Below are positions 45,401 through 57,254 of a stretch of 64,000 nucleotides of DNA, one piece after another (position 1 is the first letter of the stretch; each line of letters starts with the position of its first letter). The stretch is from Phoronis australis (lineage: Eukaryota; Phoronida; Phoronidae). The position numbers and the translations under genes were made by a program. The notes below the pieces were generated by a model. That model was not told where the DNA came from, did not search any database, and saw nothing but the letters and a program-made list of their open reading frames with translations. The stretch covers positions 100,032 to 164,031 of the forward strand of contig NMRA01000758.1 of assembly GCA_002633005.1 (NCBI GenBank), in the 5' to 3' direction.

Positions 45401-48400
45401 CACTCAAATGGCGATGCACCGTTCAAAGTGACATCGGCGAGAAAAGTGATTTTCTGGAAACAGCCCATGAAGGTGATTGAAAAGGCAAGAAAGAGACATG
45501 AGTGTTCCTACACATGAGTGTGTTTACACCTCACTTCCCAACGTTTACAGCACTTGGGCTTGTCATTTATGAAGCCGTTGTCAATCTACAACACTCATGA
45601 GAGAGTACGTTAGTAGGCGGAGACACCCAGGAAGAGTAATCACTTCATTTCGGATGACAGAGAGTTTGGTCGTGCTTGCCTGAAAGCAGCTACAGTGATG
45701 ACAGCAGCTAAATGGATTTCGTAAAATTGACATTTATCCTACTAACGTCTTTGAAAACCGGGCCTGAGTACGCAGCTTCTGAAGTAACTGACACTTCACT
45801 TCAGGTAGAAGTAACGCAACAGACTCAGTCAGAACCGTCACACCGAATGTTGTACAACCAGTACAACAACCCAAAGCTGTTTGCAAAACAGCCTGTAGCC
45901 AGTACTTCCGATGTGTTACAAACTGGCATATCTTTCCATTCGCGAAATCCCCCCTGGCCACTGTCCAAAGATGAGCGGTAGATCAAGACCACTGCTTGTC
46001 TTAAGTGGGCGCACGACGCTGGTGCGGACGATGAATCTGACAAGTATGAGACTGTTTGCTAGTTCTGTGCTTAGTTGTACATCCTGCTATAGTGTGAGGC
46101 TTTTAAGAGCATTATGAAATACGTTATTCACCTTTTCATATTATTTTTGTTCATTAAAAACTAAGCATGGACAGAAGGCCAGAAACGAAGGCCACAAATC
46201 ACGATGGAGGTCCTCGAGAGAACTCAAAATTATACGTTACATTATGATACTAATTCTCTAAACGATTTTCAAATGCCATGTATTTTACAATGGAAGCTGT
46301 TTTAAAGTAATTCTTTGCTCATCTGAAATGGCATTTTTATGTCATATAAGCGTTGCGTGCACCGACTTGACAGTTTTAAACCAGTCCTGAGAGCTGTAAT
46401 GAAGGATGACGGTTCCAAAATTACTTCGTGACTGCTAAGTAGTTGAACTGTCATTCGACTGAAGTGTTGCATGCGCGTGGATCATCGTTCATTAAAGTTG
46501 AAGTCAAGTCTGTGGTTCCCGAGCGGTCGTTGCCGCATGACGCAACGTTGACTCCGAAATACTATTCATAAAACATTATTTTGAGTGTAATACAATTTTT
46601 GTTGGTGAAATGCTGTTCTAAAACAAAATCTTGGTCGCCATTTGGCAATATGTTGGATTGTGATGCCAAATTCGTATTTTTTTCGCAGCCAATAGAGTTA
46701 AAACAAAACTTTTCGAGCACTAGCACGACAATCGCCTGCTCCCTCCACCCGAAACTGGTTAGAGTTGAATCAAAATAAAAAATAATCTTGCATCATTTGC
46801 TCTTTTCAAATGGATTATCTTTTCTGAGAAAGTGAGGAACTAAAACAATACCGCACTATCGATTGATCTTTTCGAGAAAAAATACAGTCCAGAACCAATT
46901 ATGTTTTTTGTCTAGTAATGAAGTTTGTAAAATTTCTGTGAGCGTAATACCTCAAAATCCACTCCAAACAAAAATCAAAAGATGAAAAAAAATTTTAAAG
47001 TCTCCAAAAAATGTCTGCGTGTTCCAATCATATTATATCAATTAATAACAATGTCCATGACAACACTAAAGAGGCCTGGAATGCTATAAAAAAACTGCAA
47101 TATTGAAAGTCGTTCTCTGCCACTGAAATTGAATTAAACTTGCTCACTAGGTATTTTTAGGGTTTGTTCGTAAATACTTTTAATTTCTGTTGATATCAAA
47201 ACATTTTCTTTTAGTTTCAAATTTCAAAAAGAAAAACTGCTGGCCACTTCACAGATTTTTCTCCCACAAGGCAAAGCAAGTCTCCCTATTTGGTATGGCA
47301 AGACATAGACCTATCACATTTCCCTTAGATGGAAAATGTGACCTTTAACCTCTAGCGACTTCAAACAACTGACTTTGAACGCATGCGCGCATTTATATGA
47401 GTGGAAGGGAGATTAGAAACTCTGTGGTAACCACACGATTTTTACTTCGCATATTTCAAAAATTGTGAATTTTGCGATTTTTTTCGGAAATTTTCCCATA
47501 GAGAAAGTGAATTACTGTGTACTAGACGTTGCAAGAAGTTAATTCTGTCAGGAATTGTTTAAAAGATATTTTTGAAGAGCTTTCGCGTTCTATGCCTCTT
47601 TAAAGTGCGAGAAATGTGGATTAGATGAAAGGTCATTCGTCTTTTTCCGTTCTTTGTAGTTCTTTTGATTATTTCAGTGAGACAAAAAAAACCTTTGTCA
47701 TTAACGAATATGTCGTTTTAAGCCATTTGGTGCTACCATTCGTCACCAGCGAATGTTGTGAAAATATAATTAGTATCCCTGATAGCGTAGAATTGAATAT
47801 AGAGTCTGGTTTAGTTGCGTTACTCATTGACATTTACTCTGTTAACAAGTCACATTCTGCCTTTTACGTAGGTGTTCTAATTCACCGTAAAACGTGTAAC
47901 TTGAATCTGCAATTTTTGTTGGCGCTGTCTTGTGCTCGAGTAGCTCAATTTTGTTTGGTAAACGTATTTCCCTCAATACAAAATAGTGGTAGCGGATGAG
48001 GTCAGAGGGCGCTGTGTGTTAAAACGATGACATTTGCGGTGATACGGTCATTGCCGGCCTCACGTTCAGAACGTCTTCAATCTACCATGAATCTTATGAA
48101 TAGTTTCCGAAGAAAAGTCTGTGCTCAGGCATTTTGCTGGATTTATTGCCGACGAGGAGGCAACGAATTACAGGTGGCACGTTAGTCAAAACTATATCTA
48201 CCGTTTCAGTGCTGGAATTTTACAAAAGTCTCTCGCAGTTGCCAAGCACCTTTCGCGATGAACGGATGTTCATTTAATAACTAGCGACCTACTATATTTG
48301 TAAGCGAACAGAATGATCACAAAAGATGGATACGTTGAGTCGGTAATTAGGCGTATGACATGATGGAACAAGACAATAAGAGAGCAAGGGTAGTAGTGGC

Positions 48401-51400
48401 GACCGATACCTGCCGACGAAACAGTTTCTTTGTGTTCACGTCCGCGATTCCTACGGTAAGAAGAGAGGGGGGATTATCAATAAACAATTCAATGATCAAT
48501 CACAACCGTAAAGCATTTTTCTCGTTCTTCTCATACCAAGACAATGTCCTCTTTTTCAAAATGTTTCGTACTTGATTCAAGCCTTATCCAAACACTTTTT
48601 GGCAGAGTTCTAAAATACCCTGTCCGTGCGTTTACGCGGAACTGTTTGCTAGTTTGGCTGCTATCTCAGGTCGAGGGAACGAAACTTGACCGCGCACTGC
48701 CCCTGAATCTGAACTCTATCCATACTCAGGCACTCTTGGCGACTGGCAATTTTTGTGTAAGTGACGAAAAACGCAATGTATAAAAACTGGTAGTGATATT
48801 GTTTGTGGTAATAATGTCTGAGAGTGGGCGGTCTCGTGGAAGGGGCTTTCGTGCATGGTAGGTGTTTTTTTGTGATAGTGAATAGGGTCCACACCCGTGG
48901 TAAGATTTGTCTTCCTCCCGCTGGCCACAGCTTGTGACTATACGCTTACATTGTTAGGTAACATGCCACAAGTCCATCCAAAACAGCTGTACGCCTTGCA
49001 CCTGTTCTGATGTGAAAACACAATGATCCGAAGCTCATTCCTCTATCAGGCTCATCTCGAAAAACGTGTGTCCTACTCGAGTCATAATTTGATGAACTAT
49101 TTTCATTTCAAAAATTATTTTTGTGATGTACTGTTCGACAGTTTCCTGCTAAAAATTGTATCTTGTTGTTTGCTTTTGGCTGAAAGCAATATATTCTGTA
49201 AACCATAGATTTGATACAAATTTAGCAATATTTCCGTAACGCATTTTTGCTTTCGTAACGGTTTGACTGACACGCATACGTGGAATTTGTCTAGCACGTG
49301 TGTGCGTCTTTTCAACTAACCCAGTTCTAAAACAACGTCATAAACAGTTTTAGAAAAGCATATGAACTTGGTTGTGTAAATGTGTTTTAGACGTTTGACT
49401 TGGTCCATCCTGTCAGAGTAAAACATAAAACTGACATTAATACACAGTTGGTAATCTCGTTAGACGTAATGCTAGATGCCAACAACCAGCTCGGCTATGA
49501 AGTTAAATTGCTCATATCCTGATAATGCTAATCTGTCAGTGAGAGTGAGATCAAAAAAGTTTACCTTGACGGCTTTCTTTTGTAGCAGTGATAGATTAGT
49601 TGACAGTTTGTTATTCGTGTAACCATGACAACTTTGCCTTTGTTTCATTCGAAATTCTTTTGATATCGATAGCCCGCACATGAACTACAGGTAGATGGCG
49701 AGTTTCTGTTGTGCATTTTGAACTAATTTGTTCTCGTTGCTACAAGAACATTGTTATTCCGCGTTTTACTTTGCTCGATTAATGCTTGTCAATGAATTAT
49801 AAGCAACATAATCGGACATTATGGAATGATTCGAAGAGATTGTGGAGTTATAAAGCAATGTTTCGTAGTTAATAAATCGCACTAAATAGTAATTTCGCCA
49901 CTACAAGTTCGCCCACGGTCATGAATGAATAGGGTGGTAAAAGGTTGAAATCATCTATGGGTTACTTCATATTTATATTGTGTTATTGAGACGGCATTTT
50001 CGTTTATTTGTTTATTTATTGTGATATTTAATATGAGGGTGGCCTCTTCAGTGATAGCACTGCTTTCCAAGAGGGCCCTCTACAACAAAAAAAGAACAGT
50101 AATATAATACAATTAAGTAATAAAACAACAATTAAATATGCGTAAAACGATATAATTAAAACAGGTTGAGAATTAAAACAATAAATAAATGACGAAAAAT
50201 GGTGAAAATATACTAAGAGAGATGAAATAAATAAAGAGATGACAGTGAGAGTATTTACGATAATGGAAAGAATGACATGTAGGGACAGGTAGGGTAAAAA
50301 AGGTTAGGTAAATTACAGCCACTTTTTAATATTACATTTGAAAATATCAATTGAGTCGGACCGTTTAATTTCTGGGCTAAGAGAATTCCATATAGTAGCA
50401 GCAGCATAGACAAAAGATCTCTTGCCGGTCTCGGTTTTAATTTTTTTTTTAAAGAAACATTTCCAGCAACAGAAGAGCGTGTAGAATATACAGCTTGACT
50501 GCAATTGAATTTTCGGCTGAGGTACGCTGGAGCCAAGCCATTGATACATCTGTACATACAACAGGCAGAGAGATATTTATTTCTTTGTTTCACTTTCATA
50601 AATCCCAGCTTGGAATACAAGTCATCGACCTTGGTGTCCCAAATTCTAGTACCCAGGATAGCCCTGGCGGCTCTATTTTGGATTACTTGGACTTTGCTGA
50701 CAAGTGTGTCACTGGTATGCCCCCAAACCGGTAAACAATCAATATGAGGCTGAATAATAGAATGGTAACCATTGATAGAAAGGGACAGTTTTTGTTGTTT
50801 TAATTTCTGCTGAGTTCCCAAAAGCATCGACTTGGTTTTACTAACGTTAAGAATGAGTTTATTTTGAATCAGCCAGTCATGGATAAGGGCTAGCTCATCG
50901 TTGAGAGAAGTTTCGGGTTCTTTTACTGATCCAGCTGTGGACATAATTGCAGTGTCATCAGTACATAAAACTGGGACACTGTTGTGGAGGACAGTAGGGA
51001 GTTCGTTAACAAAAATAGTGAACAATAGAGGCCCAGAATGGAACCCTGAGGTACACCCGTGATTACGGTAGAGTAATCAGAAACGATTCCACCGTATTTG
51101 GTGGCCTGTTTACGGTCGTATAAGTAGTTTTTAAACCAAAGGAGTTCGTTATCTGTACTAGGATACCATGGTCCACAGTGTCAAAGGCTTTCTTAATGTC
51201 AACAAAGACAACACCAGTAAGCCTCCCCTGATCCATATTGTTAAAGATAAACTCACTAGCATGAATATTTGTAGCGTTATTTTGATCAATACTTAAAGAA
51301 ATAGGACATCGCCTTCATCGTAGTGTTTTCGCGATGAAGTTCTCTATCAATATTCTTGGACGTGGTCTTCCAGTGTCCTTATAAACCAGCGTTTTTGAAA

Positions 51401-54400
51401 ATTCTCAGATATTTTCGATAGGCCTGACCAATTAGCAGGCCAAAAACTAGAGGCAAAATGCATGGGGACATTGGTTCGAACACATCCTTGCGTTTGCTTT
51501 AAGAGGTTCGGCACAGTTTTATTGAACCTTGGATTGCTTTCAAATTTTGATGTTTTGTAAATTGGTCTTTACGTTCTGTTCATTTGTAAAACAAAGTGAA
51601 GATCATTGCATTAGTTCTTCCGTTGCACTATCAGAGGCACTACCGGAAAATATGCTGAATTTACATGGGTTACTGAACAGTCACTTTTAATTAAATTGAA
51701 AATTTTGTCGCACGTTGTCAGTTTTGTGTTTTATACGCTTTAACTGTTTTCCCGGTTTATTATTTGTCTGATGCCCGTTGGATTTTGAGTACTTCGAATT
51801 TTAGCGTTCTGGCTTTTACTCAAAAAGGTTAGACACCGTTGATTTTTTTCTTTATTGATATTTCATATTGAGCCCATTGTGTTTGTTAAGATACTAAAAA
51901 ATGTCACCGACGTTGTTTTTTAGTTTCTCGAAGCAGCGTCACATGTGAATAATGCCATTTGACTCTCGCAACATCACGATTGCCTCCCCTGCATTTCATT
52001 ATATGGGGACTATGTCATGTTGATGCATTGTGAAATAGGTTTCAGTCAATATGAATAAACTAAGGCGAGAATTTTCTTCATTGATTATTTCAAATTTACC
52101 GTTTTAAGTCAACTGTGATGTTTACATTTATGTTTATGTCTATTCTTATGTTTAGACTGTGTTGCGGGCTATAATTAAATAAAATCAACGTAAAATCATC
52201 ATTTTTCAAATTAAATATTTTCATTGTTGGTCAAGCTGTACGGAACCTTCTTTGGCCGGCGTGCAGGCATAGGCGTATTTTAATTTTCCTGCACTGTGTT
52301 CGAGATATGTGGAAATAGACTTGCTGGAATTTCATCAACCTAGGTCAAAATGCACCGAAACTTCGTTTTTTAAAACGAGAGTTAAAAACTTCTTGACAAA
52401 AACACCACGAGTATGATGATAAATAACATACGAGAAATTATTTGCGAAAGAGTACAGAGAATTAATTGAGGTTTAAAGATGTACTCCAACATAAAAATAA
52501 TTTAATACCTTACAGCATAATGCGACATGTAATAATAAGAATGTCTCTACAGCATAATGCGACTTGTAATAATAACAATGTCTCTACAGCATAATGCGAC
52601 ATGCAGTAATAACAATGTCTCTACAGCATAATGCGACTTGTAATAATAACAATGTCTCTACAGCATAATGCGACTTGTAATAATAACAATGTCTCTACAG
52701 CATAATGCGACATGTAATAATAACAACGACACTACAAATGATGACAATTGTGATATTAAGTTCATCACACCAATATTTGATCCCAAGTGTATGGAAGTCA
52801 TCATTATGTGTTCAATATTTTTACACTGTACAGTTTAGTTGATAAAAAAATTTACAAGTTTTACACTTCCCGATACATTGGGAACCTAAAGAAACTTCGT
52901 CTCTAGCACTTTTGTTCTGAATTCTGACATGAAATGGCGGCAAAAACGATCGTTTTACCTGCCCTTCGCAAAGTTTCACCAAGACGCAAGCTGTGCGTCG
53001 TGCATGCTCTTGTCAGAGAAGTGAACTTTTTGTGTAACTATACTATTGATGATTGATATGTCCATTCCGAGTATCTCCTGGAAGTTTTTTTTAAATCTCT
53101 TCACAACGTTTTGGGTAACAAACTGGTAGCTGATTGATCGAATGAGTGATTGACATACAAACGAAAGCCCAAACATAGCCCTCCTTCCGTGAATTACTTA
53201 ACGAATATAATTATAACATAAAACAATTGTTGACTTTCAGACCCCAAAATGTGATAATGACCTCGGCTCCGCCTCGAGCATTGTCGCATTCTTGAGGTCT
53301 GAAAACCAATATATTGCCCTCGCTTTGTAATATTCAGATCAAAATGGAGTCCTATCCAATGTCCCGGGTGCCATAGTCACAGCTCAAACATAAGACTATG
53401 AACAGGGTATTACTCACCAGACTCTTGACACTCAAGAGGGGTAGCATTTTTTATGTCATGCCACAAAATGTTATTAACTCAAAGTTGTAATGTGACGATG
53501 AATAATAATTGCATTGATTACTGACATTTTAAAATTACAATAATATTTTATTAACAACTCGTACACTTCAAATTAAAATAGGAGCATATCACCTCACATA
53601 TAAAACCCTATACCTCATCGTTCCAAATGAGAATTTGAAAATTAATACGAACAGTCTGTGATTGTATAATGTAATGATGAACGAATTACTACACTGATAG
53701 ATGTAACTACCAGAACTTTTGTTGATAACTTTATCTACACAAAAGTACAGAATAATGTGTTAACCACGAAAAATTTTCACTGAGTACATGAATTAGACAG
53801 TTCTCTGTTTGGTGCATTTGGACTAAACTCTATATGGGATTTACAAGGACATGCCGTCGAACGACGGTTTCTTCGACTATCATTAGTTGAGCGACGAGTA
53901 TTAGCAAATAATTAGGCTTGGTGGTCTGGTTTATGCATACTCTACACAGAGGAGTTCAATGTGAGGTGCATTATAAAGATCACGGAATCAGATCCTGACG
54001 TCAGGGACAAATTCAAATCCTTGCATAAATCTGCGCGTTGTTTTTGCGCGTCCTAGTCGTCCTTTCAGCTAATTCATATGAACAAACATTGCCAAACATT
54101 ACTTTCAATTGTTGGGAACGTCACTATTATTTTTGCAACAAAATAACAAGAAAACAAATAAGCACGGAAGGTAGATAAAACAAAACATGGTTCAAGATGT
54201 CTTCACTTGCCAAGCATGTCATTATCATTTTTATAGCAAAATTACGAAATATAAGTACAAGCAAGCACAACCCAATTCGGGTCAGGATTTTAAAGAGATA
54301 CATTGTGCTATCAGTTTAACGACCGAAAAAACGCATTTTGGCATTATTGTAGAATGTGATAGATTTTCCGTTGTCCTATTGTACTCTTATTACAAATCCC

Positions 54401-57254
54401 ACCGACACTTGCTAGACGTTCGCTGAGATCAAGGCTGGTGAATTTATCAGTTAAATACGTGCTATTTATCTCGTGGGATTTAGTTTCGCCAGTAGAGCGT
54501 TTCTCTGCGACCGCGGGGTTTCAGGTTCGATTCCGCGCTAAGGCTAATTTTAGAATATCACTTTCCTCGCCAATAATCTCCCCTTAAACGTGGCTCAGTC
54601 AGAGCCTTTCAAACATGACCCAGAGAGAACTTTTCAAACAAGATTCAGTCGGTAGTTTTTAAACATGGCACCAACAAGATTTCCAAACATGGTGCAACAG
54701 AGGACCATGTTTGCATAAATGTAAGAGCACACGGCTACAGTGACAACCATGTTGTTGCCAAAAATAGCCATGCTGATTGTCAGCGTCATCTGATAATTGT
54801 AGAGTAAATCGCTGACAGATACGTATAGACATTGATGCTAACCTTAACGATGCTAAGAAACAAAGTGTACAGTCCTAAATAGCGTTCTTTCTCTCTTTCA
54901 GGCTATTGCATTTGTCCTAACCATAGTAAGCATTCTCCTCTTGGTAGTTTCTATTGCCAGCACCAACTGGCTGGAGACAGTACGACACAGAGAAGGATTA
55001 TGGGAAGCTTGCAACTGGACGACAACGGACACGGAAGTGGGCTGCGCACCAACAGAGCCTAAAGGTGTGTTGAATAGAATGTGAGGCAAGAATATTTACA
55101 GTACGATGAGCCTCGAATTAGCGAAGGCAATATTGTTGGTGCGAGAATACACCCTCAAAGTCTTGAATTTCATTCCGACATTCGGGAAAACTTTTTATAA
55201 TGTAAATAATAAAGTAAGAAACTGTGTTCTACTCTGGAAGACTTTTGCTATGATCTGTGCTATGCTTATACCTGACAGTTTGCACAGATAGATTCAAGCA
55301 CGTGGACAAAAACAGATGGTTTTAATATCATAACAGATCACCCACTGTGGCAGGCGTGTTTACAAACCAGTTAATTTGTTTCTTACCTTGTAGGATGTCC
55401 GGAAATGAAAGCAATCTAACGTGCGTCTAATATGTTGACGCGACACTACACTATAGTGTAAGACAGAACGTAGTCTCCCTGTGATAGCTTACTGATGCAG
55501 CTTCTTAAAATGTATGACGTTACACGTACGCTGCTACAACAAATAAAAGGAAAACAAGTCAACTGCCACCAAATACAAATTACCATGTATTGCTTGTCTT
55601 CATATACGCCCACTGTAATTCCATTGTTTCAGATTGGGTCCAAGGTTGCGCAGCCCTCACCATCATATGTCTTGTTGTGGCGCTGTTGGCCGCCGTCCTC
55701 ACAGCTGTTGGACTGTCCAGTAGCAACCCTAATCGGAAATTCAAGTTTTACAGAGTGGCCATGTACATGATGTTTTTTGCAGGTGGGTGATGATGATGAT
55801 TCTGACTATGATGATGATGGTGGTGATGATGATGATGGTGATAGTGATGATGATCATGATGATTATGACTATGATGATGATGGTGGTGATGATGATGGTG
55901 ATGATGATGACGATGGTGATGATGATGATGATGGTGATGGTGATGATAATGATGGTGATGATGATGATGATGATAGTGATGATGATGATAGTGATGATGA
56001 TGATGGTGATGATGGTGGTGGTGATGATGGTGGTGGTGGTGATGATGATGATGATGATGATGATTATGACTATGATGATGTTGGTAATGATGGTGATAGT
56101 GATGATCATGGTGGCAGTGATGACGAAACTGCCAGTGGTTCAGATCCCCGACACTCAGCTATGTCATTCCATTCTATTTAAAGTTAGTGAATGTGCAAAC
56201 GGAATTTCCACTGCGATAATTCACCGCCACTTTCCGACGTGGTGTGAGTTGTCGCGCGCTAAACTCTTCAACTTTTGTTAGTAGTTTTGTATTTTCTATT
56301 GATAATTTAATAATTGCCACTTTTCTCTGTTTCGTTTGATTTTCATTTTTGCAGTTGCTTTAGATATATTCACTAGCCATAAGGAACTTCGGCACGTCAG
56401 AGTTTAGATAACCAACTGTATAATATACAGCATCACTTCACGCGGCTCAGCAGTTCTATGCCTTGGTGGGTTGAGCTATCTCAACTTGGAGATTTAGGTG
56501 TGTTTGGCGAGGGTAACCCACGGCTAAATTTGTCGGGCAGTTTTCATTCATGATACATTGGTCTACGTTGAATAATTTGTAACTATTTTCTTGCGGTTAC
56601 CTCTTGGGTTGATATAGCTCAATTTTTGGCCTCAGTTTAACCGTCTGGCTGATGTTCCCCACCACTACTAAAATTGTATAGCAGTGGATAATTTTGATAC
56701 AGTGAATTTAGTAGTATGTGGGTGTCGCAAGTATTTTAAGTGGTTACCACAAAAGTTGATCTAGCACAATATTTGAGTTCCATCTCATGCCCCCCCTGAC
56801 CACACCCACCACAGCGGACCTGCCACATGGACATTTCCTAGCATTGGGATACCCGTGGATCACTGTGGTACCAAAGAAAATTGGTTACCTTTTCATGCCC
56901 AAAAAATCTCTGGGATCCCGGTCTATATGTCTGAGTTGTAACGTCTGTTTGATATTTTGTCCCAAGGACGGCTCTGATCGGCGTTACCAACAGCGCTGAA
57001 ATTACTTTTAATCCGTTTTCATTTCAGTGCTCTGTATGGTGATCGCCTTGATAGTCTTCCCCATAATGTTCTGGCAAAAGATACGAGAGAAAGGTTACAC
57101 GGAATGGGAATTCTCCTGGGCCTACGGTGTAGGATGGGGTGCCACAATCTTTTTATTTGGTGCCGCGATATTACTTCTGTTTGATAAGGACAGTGAAGAA
57201 ATCTTCTATCGTGAAAAAACAATATATCACGAGGACGAAGCTGAGGGCGCGTGA
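42349..57254 (+). CDS. TMEM47-like four-span membrane protein (claudin/PMP22 superfamily)
   Basis: Gene-level entry. Exons 42349-42402, 54902-55064, 55633-55782 and 57028-57254 join in frame (phases 0, 1, 1) to 197 codons plus TGA; vertebrate TMEM47 is 181. Predicted topology: short cytosolic N terminus, helix 1 from residue 19, an extracellular loop with the superfamily motif W..GLW..C..C, helix 2, a short loop with FYRVAMY, helix 3, a small second loop, helix 4 from about GWGATIF, and a charged C-terminal tail. TMEM47 and its relatives act at adherens/tight junctions. Similarity to TMEM47 is visible in exon 1 (VIRPMK against VLTPLK), KFKFYR..AVML-like sequence, and the EF.W.YG.GWGATIF block. 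Family membership is firm; orthology to TMEM47 rather than another claudin-like protein is likely but not proven. There is no PDZ-binding C terminus such as YV. Confidence 0.88.
44559..44652. mobile_element. Hairpin element, copy 1
   Basis: AGTATGTTGGTCTTCAGACC at the left is matched by GGTCAGAAAACTAACATACT at the right, and the inner parts continue to pair (ATGTAGTAATGCC with GGCCATTATCACAT) around a small GAGGATG centre. It shares its core with the copy at 53.2 kb. Confidence 0.75.
45712..45981 (+). CDS. Possible small secreted-peptide ORF
   Basis: An 89-codon frame from an ATG: hydrophobic start MDFVKLTFILLTSLKTGPEY could act as a signal peptide, followed by a polar Gln/Ser-rich body and a tail NPPWPLSKDER. 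No known domain; within a long intron on the same strand. It may equally be chance. The stop overlaps a weak GT donor. Confidence 0.2.
   Translation: MDFVKLTFILLTSLKTGPEYAASEVTDTSLQVEVTQQTQSEPSHRMLYNQYNNPKLFAKQPVASTSDVLQTGISFHSRNPPWPLSKDER
50255..51310 (-). mobile_element. LINE reverse transcriptase fragment (CR1/L2-like), inactive
   Basis: Minus-strand frames carry RT motif A (VVFVDIKKAFDTVDH near 51200-51160), then, after a frame change, VPVLCTDDTAIMSTAG where YADD should be, NKLILNVSKTKSMLLG, and the C-terminal IIQPHIDCLPVWG, QNRAARAILG and YRCINGLAPAYLS blocks typical of CR1/L2-like elements. The segment between 'LSLSING' and 'IIQPH' is much shorter than usual, so an internal deletion is evident. 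The 5' endonuclease part is missing. Confidence 0.85.
52512..52730. repeat. 37-bp minisatellite, six copies
   Basis: Unit starts ACAGCATAATGCGACATGTA and ends AATGTCTCT; copies begin every 37 bp and alternate between GACATG and GACTTG variants. Confidence 0.92.
53229..53310. mobile_element. Hairpin element, copy 2
   Basis: TTTCAGACCCCAAAATGTGA at the left pairs with GTCGCATTCTTGAGGTCTGA on the right around GCTCCGCC. Same family as the 44.6-kb copy, sharing the CAGACCCCA.AAATGT.TAATG.CCT..GG layout. Confidence 0.7.
54484..54550 (+). mobile_element. Degraded tRNA-derived SINE head
   Basis: TAGTTTCGCCAGTAGAGCG resembles the A-box half of a tRNA and GGTTCGATTCC is an exact B box, spaced about 40 nt. 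The D and T stems are imperfect and no full cloverleaf forms, so it is more likely a SINE or tRNA pseudogene than an active tRNA. Confidence 0.45.
54902..55064 (+). CDS. TMEM47-like exon 2
   Basis: Helix 1 (AIAFVLTIVSILLLVVSI), then STNWLETVRHREGLWEAC and the second conserved Cys in TEVGCAP. This is the W-GLW-C-C signature of the claudin/PMP22 first loop; a NWT glycosylation site lies between the cysteines. Acceptor CTCTTTCAG, donor AAAG|GTGTGT. Confidence 0.92.
55633..55782 (+). CDS. TMEM47-like exon 3
   Basis: DWVQGCAALTIICLVVALLA (helix 2), NRKFKFYRVAMYMMFFAG (start of helix 3). Phase 1 at both ends. The donor GTGGGT runs straight into the GAT repeat; unspliced, the frame stops at once (GGT GGG TGA). 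Confidence 0.92.
55783..56125. repeat. GAT/GGT-rich repeat, about 340 bp
   Basis: Almost pure runs of GAT with GGT, AGT and TAT variants, starting within ten bases of the exon 3 donor. The plus-strand Asp-rich and Met-rich frames and the antisense Ile-rich frame across it are artefacts of the repeat. Confidence 0.95.
56130..57027. other. Rest of TMEM47-like intron 3
   Basis: No recognised element apart from a near-repeated GGGTTGAGCTATCTCAA / GGGTTGATATAGCTCAA pair at about 56468 and 56605. Confidence 0.4.
57028..57254 (+). CDS. TMEM47-like exon 4
   Basis: Rest of helix 3 (VLCMVIALIVFPIMFW), loop QKIREKGYTEWEFSWAYG, helix 4 (GWGATIFLFGAAILLLF) and acidic tail ending HEDEAEGA. Acceptor TTTCAG. 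Confidence 0.92.

Larger units (their letters stand above)
42403..54901. other. TMEM47-like intron 1 (12.5 kb)
   Basis: Holds the hairpin copies, the LINE remnant, the 37-bp array and the SINE-like head given separately. The remainder (42.4-44.5, 46.2-49.9, 51.4-52.5 and 53.4-54.4 kb) is AT-rich without recognised domains. Confidence 0.6.

Noticed and set aside
47625-47999. 124-codon plus-strand ORF
   Set aside because: No domain and no coding neighbour; composition looks like AT-rich intron.
55777-56281. Asp/Gly-rich and Met/Val-rich ORFs of 134 and 164 codons, and the Ile/Thr-rich antisense ORF
   Set aside because: All three are readings of the same GAT repeat in an intron.
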